A stretch of DNA of 34,565 bases from a virus. Made by a program: the position numbers and the translations under genes. The DNA lies in the IMG/VR virus record IMGVR_UViG_3300025141_000375, positions 1-34,565 of that record; one strand, 5' to 3'. A model generated the notes under the pieces. The model did no database searches and was not told where the DNA came from. It worked only from the letters and a program-made list of their open reading frames with translations. Shown one piece after another: positions 19,502 through 24,926 of this stretch (position 1 is its first letter; each line of letters starts with the position of its first letter).

Positions 19502-20051
19502 TTAACATCTCCTCAATGTGTGCCTCAATAGACTCTGAACTAAATCCTTCCTGCATACTAATTATTCTCATATTTTCGTCAATAAAATAAAAAGTAGGTA
19601 ATGATGTCATATAAAACCCATCAGCTGTTCCAATTGGACTAGGCGTCAATATTGATCGATCACCACCCCATACAGGAGCTGTCGTGATATCATTTTGTGA
19701 TTTCCAGTTTTTTAAATCTTGTATGCTCGGCGGATTTCCGCTTGTATTTTCAAAAAGAAGTGTCAGGTATTGTAAGTTATATTCGCTATAATCATCTTGT
19801 ACTTGTTGTACTTCTTGCGCGGCCATACGACAAGGCCCACACCATGCTGCAGATATATCTAAAATGAACGGCATGCCTTCTAAATCGTAAAGACTAGTAA
19901 TAACACCATCACTGTTAAAAGATTCAAAATTACATGGTCTATGATCCTCTATGTGTATACATTTTTCTATCTCTTGCACAATAATGTTTGGGTTAATAGA
20001 GTCATCAACAATAGGTTGATCACAAGCTAATAAACTTAATAAAAATAACAC
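19494..20051 (-). CDS. Lipoprotein with thioredoxin/TlpA-like domain
   Basis: 185 residues from a GTG start at 20051 with a strong AGGAGG site; a TAG lies in frame three codons upstream, so no longer start is possible. The N-terminus MLFLLSLLAC is a very short leader with a lipobox (L-L-A-Cys10). Asp at +2 (Cys-Asp) is the inner-membrane retention signal in E. coli. The rest is a thioredoxin fold: FILDISAAWCGPCRM with redox pair Cys71/Cys74, and the cis-proline loop at TSLPTFYFID (Pro152). A second Cys pair (31 and 40) may form a disulfide. Predicted role: a membrane-anchored, periplasm-facing thiol-disulfide oxidoreductase. It lies between a structural-type protein and a small acidic protein. 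A cellular-style redoxin in a late region suggests capture from a host. Confidence 0.85.
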   Translation of the reverse strand: MLFLLSLLACDQPIVDDSINPNIIVQEIEKCIHIEDHRPCNFESFNSDGVITSLYDLEGMPFILDISAAWCGPCRMAAQEVQQVQDDYSEYNLQYLTLLFENTSGNPPSIQDLKNWKSQNDITTAPVWGGDRSILTPSPIGTADGFYMTSLPTFYFIDENMRIISMQEGFSSESIEAHIEEMLNE

Positions 20052-20060
20052 AAATTCCTC

Positions 20061-21233
20061 CTAACTTAATAATTTTTCTATTAACAAACTTAAATCTTTT
20101 TTTGTAATTGTGACTATGCTTTCTTCTAAATCAGTAGCTTTTTTCACAGTTTTAGTTGCACCTTGCACGTCTTTCTTAATTCTATCAACGTCTCTTGAAA
20201 ATTTCGTAAGTACTTCTCCATCAGGACCCTTAATTGTCTTAAGACCGCCGATTTTTGTTTCATCACCAAAATTAATATAACTAGCTGCCTTTGTTCCTGC
20301 TTTCGTTGCTAGATTAGTTGATTTAGTTTTTGAAGTCTTTCCTTTATTTCTACCTGTAACAGTAAATTGTATACCCCCACCTATCTCTTGTGCATTTTCT
20401 GGACTTAAGTTTGTATACACAAAAGTATTTACATTGGCAGTACTTCCCGTACCTCCTAGTAAATTTACTACTTTGTTGTCTTCTAAGGTTTTAGCAAAAT
20501 TTAACCTAATCTCAGTACTTTTATCTTTACCATAATTAACTGCAGCTGAATAAGACTTCTTATCGCTTGTTTTGAATTGTGACTTAATTCCCACACTTGA
20601 CTTCGTCATGTCTTTTGGAACGTTAATATCAAATCCAAAATTAAACTTACCTAATATCTCATCATTACTGGTAAGCGTATTACCTGATTTATTGTAAGAA
20701 AAAGAATATTTTTTATCTGGATTGACTTGTACTTCTAAATTATTCTTTTTACCTTGCTTGTCTGTAAAACTTAAGCTAAAAGGATTATTATAGATGTTTT
20801 TAAGATCTGCAACGTTTCCTGATATTTTTGCATCAAAAGATCTCGAAGGATCTCCTAATTTAATTTTCAAGTTAGCATCTAAATCACCTGTAACATCTAT
20901 TACACCTGATAATCCGGTTGCTTTATAGGTTATTTTACCGATTGCTTGCGGATTTGTAAGATTAGACATGTCTATGTCGCTTTTTAATTTTGCATTATTC
21001 TTAACTGTTTTTACAGCAGATATAGAATCGTTATAGACTTTAATACCTGTTGCAATAACATCAGCTATAGCTTTACTATTAAAGTCTCCATTGCCTGGCT
21101 TTCCTGCCTGTATAGCATATAGATCGCTACTGTCACCGTTATAAAACTGTGCATTCCCAGCACCTCCAAAGCGCGGATCCGCAGCTGTGTCTTCATTTAA
21201 ATAATCTACAAGCTTATATCTGTAATGTTTCAT
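20061..21233 (-). CDS. Beta-rich repetitive protein of unknown function (390 aa)
   Basis: The start chosen is ATG 21233 (MKHYRYKLVDYLNE), with AGAGGGAT directly upstream; an ATG nine codons earlier lacks a good site. After a Gly-rich linker the protein is made of many short beta-strand units rich in Lys/Asn/Ser/Thr (for example KLGDPSRSFDAKISGNVADL and VGIKSQFKTSDKKSYSAAVN), suggesting a repetitive beta structure. The last residues ITKKDLSLLIEKLLS form an amphipathic helix that resembles the N-termini of two head-module proteins. The short basic N-terminus ending L-N-E|D loosely resembles T4 capsid-targeting leaders. A virion or internal-head protein is possible; no family recognised. Confidence 0.65.
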   Translation of the reverse strand: MKHYRYKLVDYLNEDTAADPRFGGAGNAQFYNGDSSDLYAIQAGKPGNGDFNSKAIADVIATGIKVYNDSISAVKTVKNNAKLKSDIDMSNLTNPQAIGKITYKATGLSGVIDVTGDLDANLKIKLGDPSRSFDAKISGNVADLKNIYNNPFSLSFTDKQGKKNNLEVQVNPDKKYSFSYNKSGNTLTSNDEILGKFNFGFDINVPKDMTKSSVGIKSQFKTSDKKSYSAAVNYGKDKSTEIRLNFAKTLEDNKVVNLLGGTGSTANVNTFVYTNLSPENAQEIGGGIQFTVTGRNKGKTSKTKSTNLATKAGTKAASYINFGDETKIGGLKTIKGPDGEVLTKFSRDVDRIKKDVQGATKTVKKATDLEESIVTITKKDLSLLIEKLLS

Positions 21234-21260
21234 GATCCCTCTACGTATATAAATATACAC

Positions 21261-21296
21261 AGAAAAAAGAAAAGGCCAACCAAATTGGTCGACCTT
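21261..21296 (-). terminator. Rho-independent terminator, minus strand
   Basis: The minus-strand RNA forms a 10-bp stem (AAGGUCGACC with GGUUGGCCUU, including two G-U pairs) and a 5-base loop, followed by a U-rich tract (complement of 21262-21271). The two wobble pairs become A-C mismatches in plus-strand RNA, so the signal is directional. It ends transcription after the 71-residue gene. Confidence 0.75.
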
Positions 21297-21322
21297 CGCT
21301 AATTGAGTTTATCTTCTTGTTT

Positions 21323-21538
21323 TTACTTAGTCTGTACAAACTTATAAAGTTTTTCAGCTTCAGCAATAATTGCTTCTGTTGTTGGGGGGTCTGGCCATGT
21401 CACAGTTTTGGGGTTAACCATATCACGATCACATAAGTATCGCAATCTTTCATAACTTTGATGATATCTCTTTTCTAATATTCCTTCTGCCTGACTTAAA
21501 AGTCCTGCCCTTAGAGAAAATGGGCTACTATCGCTCAT
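21323..21538 (-). CDS. Small uncharacterised protein (71 aa)
   Basis: Starts at ATG 21538 with AGGAGGAG 3-8 nt upstream, a very strong site. Sequence MSDSSPFSLRAGLLSQAEGI continues as a helical, Arg/Tyr-rich stretch (EKRYHQSYERLRYLCDRD) and a second helix TTEAIIAEAEKLYKFVQ. From memory, similar short proteins occur in T4-like marine phages, but I cannot name a function. It is alone between two terminators, with a TATAAATA match upstream, so it could form its own small transcription unit. Confidence 0.7.
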   Translation of the reverse strand: MSDSSPFSLRAGLLSQAEGILEKRYHQSYERLRYLCDRDMVNPKTVTWPDPPTTEAIIAEAEKLYKFVQTK

Positions 21539-21620
21539 AACTCCTCCTTTTTGTGTATGTTATATGTGTGTGATGACACCTTATGTGTCTTTGTAATTAT
21601 ATATTAAATGAATATTATGT

Positions 21621-21648
21621 AAATAAAAAGACACCCATAAGAGTGTCT
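21621..21648 (-). terminator. Rho-independent terminator after paralogue pair
   Basis: Minus-strand AGACAC (21648-21643), an 8-base loop and GTGTCT (21634-21629), followed by TTTTATTT. It lies 31 nt after the stop of the second 208-residue paralogue. The plus strand has no T-run after the stem, so it acts on leftward transcription. Confidence 0.7.
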
Positions 21649-21655
21649 ATTTATA
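21648..21655 (-). promoter_or_regulatory. TATAAATA late-promoter match abutting the terminator
   Basis: An exact TATAAATA on the minus strand, sharing one base with the 5' arm of the terminator at 21621-21648. With T4 late spacing (+1 six bases after the element), the start would be at 21642, just past the 5' arm, so the new transcript could not form the hairpin. It would serve the 71-residue gene. Chance occurrence cannot be excluded. Confidence 0.4.
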
Positions 21656-21678
21656 ATATCATTTAAAAAATTTAATTT

Positions 21679-22305
21679 TTATGATGTAGCAGTTGTAAAT
21701 GCACCAGTTGATCCGTTGCCTTCAGATATATTAAATACCCTAACAAGCCATTGACCCTCTGTTTGACAATAGAAATGAATTACTGAACCTATTCCTAAAA
21801 AATTAGTATTAGCTGCTGCGGCTGTGTAAACCAATTTAATTGCTGTTGGAGCTGCATCTGTACCATCAGTTGCAATAGAATCAGGAACATTGTTATAAAG
21901 AGGTCCTATGACTTGCTTAGCAAAAACTGCATTACTACCACGTTGAACTTCTTTAGCTGATCCTCTAGCAGCAATTGTAACTGCGCCTGTTTGATCTATA
22001 TCCCCAGTAATACGTACTGCAACATGAGTATCAGCACTAGCTGCAGGTAGATAGATACTAGTAACAGCCGAACCATCGCCGGCGAAAGTATGTATTCCAC
22101 CGGCAGTAAGTGTAGCAAGTAATATTTCACCAGAAGTCGGTGATCCACTAACATCAGCATCATTACCCTCACTTTGTGTAATTGCCACTGCAGTCTCAGT
22201 TAAATTTGATGCGTTACCTGTAAGAAAATCAGTATAGTTTAAGAAGAAACCTTTTCCTGCCTCTTCATATAAACCTTTTGACGTTGTATACTTTACTTTA
22301 GGCAT
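21679..22305 (-). CDS. Beta-rich putative virion decoration/fibre protein, copy 2
   Basis: 208 residues, starting MPKVKYTTSKGLYEEAGKGF at ATG 22305 with GGAG upstream, 1 nt after the stop of its paralogue. By eye about half of the residues are shared with copy 1, with both ends most conserved: the N-terminal MPKVKYTTS-GL, and the C-terminal SVIHFYCQTEGQWLVRVFNI. The middle differs. It is rich in Ala/Thr/Gly, with few charges and no signal peptide, a composition typical of abundant virion surface proteins such as head decoration or short fibre proteins. No family recognised. A terminator follows 31 nt after the stop. Confidence 0.65.
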   Translation of the reverse strand: MPKVKYTTSKGLYEEAGKGFFLNYTDFLTGNASNLTETAVAITQSEGNDADVSGSPTSGEILLATLTAGGIHTFAGDGSAVTSIYLPAASADTHVAVRITGDIDQTGAVTIAARGSAKEVQRGSNAVFAKQVIGPLYNNVPDSIATDGTDAAPTAIKLVYTAAAANTNFLGIGSVIHFYCQTEGQWLVRVFNISEGNGSTGAFTTATS

Positions 22306-22306
22306 A

Positions 22307-22933
22307 TTAGTCTCCTACTGTAGCTGTAAATGCGCCTACATCACCATCGCCTTGTGCAATGTTAAAAACTTTAACAAGCCACTGGCCTTCTTTCTGACAA
22401 TAGAAATGAATTACTGAATTCTGTCCAATAAAATCATCACTTGTTGCAGGAGTAAAAGTAAGCTTATTTGCAGTTGGTGCTGCATCAGTTCCATTTGTTA
22501 CTATTGATTCAGGTAAATTATTGAAAAGAGGACCTATAACTTGCTTTGCATAAACTGCAGAGTTACCACGCGTAACTTCAGTAGCTGATCCTGTTGTGAC
22601 TATATTAAGTGCGTTTGTAGCACTAAAATTAGACATTGCAAATCTTAAAGCTAAATGTGTATCAGCGTTTGCTGCAGGTAGATAAACAGAAGCTGCAGCG
22701 GTAGCTCCAGCATATGCACATGTATTTACAGCACTTCCTGAAAGTGTTACTGATAAAATGTTTGCAGCTGTTGGTGTTGCTTCTGCCAATCTAGCTTGAG
22801 CCTCCAGTATTGCCAGACCGGTCTCAGTTAAATTTGCTGTGTTTCCTGCTAAAAAGTCAAGATGATTAAGTGATATACCTTTACCTGCAACTTGATGCAA
22901 GCCTCTTGAGGTTGTATATTTTACTTTAGGCAT
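22307..22933 (-). CDS. Beta-rich putative virion decoration/fibre protein, copy 1
   Basis: The start at ATG 22933 (MPKVKYTTSRGLHQVAGKGI) is preferred to the ATG four codons upstream, because the in-between codons themselves form the GGAGG site and the resulting 208-residue product matches its neighbour exactly in length and N-terminus. Shared core: YAKQVIGPLFNNLPESIVTN, GTDAAPTA-KL, and SVIHFYCQKEGQWLVKVFNI. Ala/Thr/Asn-rich, beta-predicted, non-secreted. It likely arose by tandem duplication followed by divergence of the central domain. Preceded by a 100-nt leader with a promoter-like element. Probable virion protein; exact role unknown. Confidence 0.65.
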   Translation of the reverse strand: MPKVKYTTSRGLHQVAGKGISLNHLDFLAGNTANLTETGLAILEAQARLAEATPTAANILSVTLSGSAVNTCAYAGATAAASVYLPAANADTHLALRFAMSNFSATNALNIVTTGSATEVTRGNSAVYAKQVIGPLFNNLPESIVTNGTDAAPTANKLTFTPATSDDFIGQNSVIHFYCQKEGQWLVKVFNIAQGDGDVGAFTATVGD

Positions 22934-22945
22934 AATTTCCTCCAT

Positions 22946-23046
22946 GAAATTTGAGATTATATGTCCACATGATTCCGATACGACGGTGGGTTCGCCTTTA
23001 TGCTATTGTGCCGGGCCTGTTTATATATATAGTCTTAAAAATGAAA
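22946..23046 (-). promoter_or_regulatory. Promoter-like element and GC-rich leader before paralogue pair
   Basis: This gap is unusually GC-rich in its middle (22985-23018). The minus strand has TATATAAA (23027-23020), one step from the T4 late element; initiation near 23014 would give an ~80-nt leader. The leader can form a small CCG/CGG hairpin. It is not a tRNA and I see no known riboswitch. Confidence 0.35.
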
Positions 23047-23331
23047 CTACTTTATTCTTCTTAAATTTTTTCTAAAATTCTGATAATCCTTATGTGCTTC
23101 TACACAATTGATTAGTTTATCTAATTTTGGATCATCTACTTCATTTTTATTTGATAAAGATTTGATTGCTTCATCTAATCTTGCTATAATCTTCTCAAGA
23201 TTATTGACTTGATTTTTAAGTGAGTTAACTTGTGATTTCTGTGATGCTATATTTTTTTCTAAAGTTGCAATCTTTTTTGAACTATCTTCTACGTCTTCGT
23301 TCTTGACAACTGCTTTTTTCTTAAATGCCAT
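23047..23331 (-). CDS. Small coiled-coil protein
   Basis: 94 residues, start ATG 23331 with AAAGGAG upstream. A basic N-terminus (MAFKKKAVVK) is followed by a heptad-patterned coiled coil from about residue 20 to 62 (IATLEKNIASQKSQVNSLKN and on through QVNNLEKIIARLDEAIKSL), then a short C-terminal helix with one Cys and a basic end (FRKNLRRIK). It could trimerise or dimerise. It lies between the dUTPase and the putative decoration proteins. Function unknown. Confidence 0.65.
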   Translation of the reverse strand: MAFKKKAVVKNEDVEDSSKKIATLEKNIASQKSQVNSLKNQVNNLEKIIARLDEAIKSLSNKNEVDDPKLDKLINCVEAHKDYQNFRKNLRRIK

Positions 23332-23388
23332 TTTTTATTCTCCTTTGAAATGTCTTGAATATAATTATGTACCTATAACTGTTTTTTC

Positions 23389-23811
23389 TTAACTGTTTCC
23401 TGTTGATCCAAAACCACCAGCTCCACGTACTGTATCGCTAAGTTGATCTACTTCATCAAATTCTATTTGTGGATACGGTAAGATCATTAGCTGTCCTACT
23501 CTTTCGTTAATACTGTAATAACCCCTACCGTCTTCTTTAGATAATTTAATCATTAACTCACCACGATATCCACTGTCGATAACACCAACGCTATTTCTAA
23601 AGCTGTGCCCTGTTTTTGCAATTGAAGAACGTGGGAATAGCAAACCTACATGGCCTTCTGGTATCTCCATTGCAAACCCTAACCCAATCACCACATTGTC
23701 GTTGTCATCTGGTATTGTTGAAAATGCATACACATCAGCACAAGCATCACCCGGGTGTGCATATTTTGGAGGTGTAGCATCCGGATACAACATCTTAATT
23801 TTTACTTTCAT
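23389..23811 (-). CDS. dut: dUTP pyrophosphatase (dUTPase)
   Basis: 140 residues with all five motifs of homotrimeric dUTPases in order: motif I HPGDACADVYA (19-29), motif II PRSSIAKTG (60-68), motif III NSVGVIDSGYRGEL (73-86, with Asp79 the probable catalytic base and Tyr82 in the uracil pocket), motif IV ERVGQLMILP (103-112) and the C-terminal Gly-rich motif V RGAGGFGSTG (129-138) that closes over the phosphates. It hydrolyses dUTP to dUMP and pyrophosphate, keeping uracil out of phage DNA and supplying dTMP precursor. Start ATG 23811 has AAAGGAG. Full length and apparently active. It is a nucleotide-metabolism gene placed among structural genes. Confidence 0.95.
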   Translation of the reverse strand: MKVKIKMLYPDATPPKYAHPGDACADVYAFSTIPDDNDNVVIGLGFAMEIPEGHVGLLFPRSSIAKTGHSFRNSVGVIDSGYRGELMIKLSKEDGRGYYSINERVGQLMILPYPQIEFDEVDQLSDTVRGAGGFGSTGNS

Positions 23812-23834
23812 ATAAGCTCCTTTAATATGTGCTT

Positions 23835-23874
23835 ATTATAACAGGTTAAGTGAGTATATACACAAGTTTTGTGT
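23835..23874 (-). promoter_or_regulatory. Possible sigma70-type promoter with inverted repeat before dUTPase
   Basis: Minus strand TATAAT (23840-23835) lies 19 bp after TTGTGT (23865-23860). The latter is one arm of a perfect inverted repeat ACACAA-AAC-TTGTGT (23874-23860). The spacer is longer than ideal. The repeat over the -35 position could be an operator or just a hairpin. It would drive dut about 24 nt downstream. Confidence 0.4.
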
Positions 23875-23900
23875 AAACGTTTCACCATAAGCAACCTCGT

Positions 23901-24491
23901 TTACTTAACGCCTAAATATAAACTCATTGCTGCTTGGTTAACCATATGCATATCAATAAGAGGTGCTACATCTTCACACACACCAGTTGCTTTTTCTTCT
24001 ATCTTTTGACTATAAGCACCTTTCGGACCATTACCACGTATATTTGTCTCTTTTTGTAATACATCACACTTTTCTTCTTTGTATTTGGTATGTGTAGCTG
24101 ACCCAATTATCATACCTCTATTATTATATAACGTCAATACAAGCATAGCAACATCAGGAGTTTCATCAATGAATGTTGTCAATGTCCAGTTCCCATTTTC
24201 AATTCCGCAATACAAAGGATCATCTTCATAATTACATTCTGTTAAACTTTTTATATTAATACCTGCATATACGTATATATCATCATGACCTTTCAAGAAT
24301 GTACTATTTGCGTGTCTAGGTAAAATAGAAAGTACAAGAGGATCCAACACAGCACTTCTATTGCTTACATGTCCATAAACAGGATCTGCTATATAAATAA
24401 CTGGGCCTATTAATGTTTGATCATTTTCATGAATTTGCGTAGATTCATGAGGGTGTGCTAGACACAGTGACAGTAGCATGCTTAAGATCAT
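23901..24491 (-). CDS. Exported protein of unknown function
   Basis: The ATG at 24491 has a good AGGAG site 6 nt upstream and gives 196 residues starting MILSMLLSLCLA|HPHES, a short hydrophobic leader with an A-x-A-like cleavage site. A TTG 13 codons upstream (24530) would add a basic KRIK region making a classical leader but has no ribosome-binding site. The mature part has Cys residues in an extracytoplasmic pattern (CNYEDDPLYCGIENGNWTLT, later EEKCDV and VCEDVAP), a beta segment DVAMLVLTLYNN and a C-terminal helix. It is not a lipoprotein (Leu at -1 of the Cys). A periplasmic or secreted factor; no family recognised. It is transcribed away from the nuclease gene next to it. Confidence 0.6.
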   Translation of the reverse strand: MILSMLLSLCLAHPHESTQIHENDQTLIGPVIYIADPVYGHVSNRSAVLDPLVLSILPRHANSTFLKGHDDIYVYAGINIKSLTECNYEDDPLYCGIENGNWTLTTFIDETPDVAMLVLTLYNNRGMIIGSATHTKYKEEKCDVLQKETNIRGNGPKGAYSQKIEEKATGVCEDVAPLIDMHMVNQAAMSLYLGVK

Positions 24492-24547
24492 ATAAACTCC
24501 TATACAAATTATTTTAATTCTTTTGATCAAAATGTTAATCTAGATGA

Positions 24548-24553
24548 TATAAT
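24548..24553 (+). promoter_or_regulatory. TATAAT element just before the plus-strand nuclease gene
   Basis: TATAAT ends 5 nt before ATG 24559, with TTGATC 19 bp further upstream (24523-24528). If functional, the mRNA would be nearly leaderless. This matches the absence of a Shine-Dalgarno before the gene. Weak evidence in AT-rich DNA. Confidence 0.3.
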
Positions 24554-24558
24554 AAAAT

Positions 24559-24858
24559 ATGCGCGGAAAAAATCTTTATATTATTCAGTCAGACGTTACC
24601 GGTGATCTTAAAATAGGTCGTAGTAATAATGCGCTTAAGCGTCTTAAAGAATTACAAGTTGGATCCCATACTAAACTAAAACTCTTATGTGAAATTTCAA
24701 ATATGGGACATATAGAAAAAAGATTACATCATAAATTATCAGATTATAAAATAAGAAAAAGATCTGAATGGTTCTCTTTTGATTGTGCGGGTAATTTACC
24801 AGATTGGTTGTGTGAATCAATTGATTGGGATATTGCAAATATCTGGTGGGAAAAATAA
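24559..24858 (+). CDS. GIY-YIG family nuclease (T5orf172/MUG113-like)
   Basis: 99 residues, the only plus-strand gene. It carries the T5orf172/MUG113 version of the GIY-YIG fold: NLYIIQSDVTGDLKIGRSNN (Tyr7, Gly20, Arg21), then a helix RLKELQVGS and the metal-site region HIEKRLHHKLSDY with Glu53 and His57, ending RSEWFSF (70-72 EWF). It is a minimal stand-alone domain. Such genes are common as small mobile or selfish genes in phages and may nick DNA or have lost activity. It sits between the capsid gene and an exported-protein gene, in opposite orientation, and shares a bidirectional terminator with the capsid gene, consistent with insertion into the structural cluster. No Shine-Dalgarno is visible. 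Confidence 0.85.
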   Translation: MRGKNLYIIQSDVTGDLKIGRSNNALKRLKELQVGSHTKLKLLCEISNMGHIEKRLHHKLSDYKIRKRSEWFSFDCAGNLPDWLCESIDWDIANIWWEK

Positions 24859-24862
24859 AAAA

Positions 24863-24881
24863 GGCACCTCTAAGAGGTGCC
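24863..24881. terminator. Bidirectional terminator between capsid gene and GIY-YIG gene
   Basis: Perfect 7-bp stem GGCACCT / AGGTGCC with a 5-base loop, flanked by an A-run on the left (24851-24862) and a T-run on the right (24884-24889). It therefore works for the plus-strand nuclease gene and for leftward transcription from the major capsid gene, which ends 46 nt away. Confidence 0.88.
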
Positions 24882-24926
24882 AATTTTTTAACAAAACTCA
24901 ACTGAATATGTATTTAAATCTATAGA

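Noticed and set aside
21248-21255. TATAAATA on the plus strand
   Set aside because: No plus-strand gene follows; the site is part of a near-palindromic AT stretch before the 390-residue gene.
22985-23000. GGTTCG-like tRNA T-loop sequence in the GC-rich leader
   Set aside because: No acceptor, D or anticodon stems can be built around it.
24671-24901. Minus-strand open frame of 76 codons
   Set aside because: It overlaps the GIY-YIG gene and the terminator hairpin; the plus-strand product has a recognisable family, so this is a shadow.
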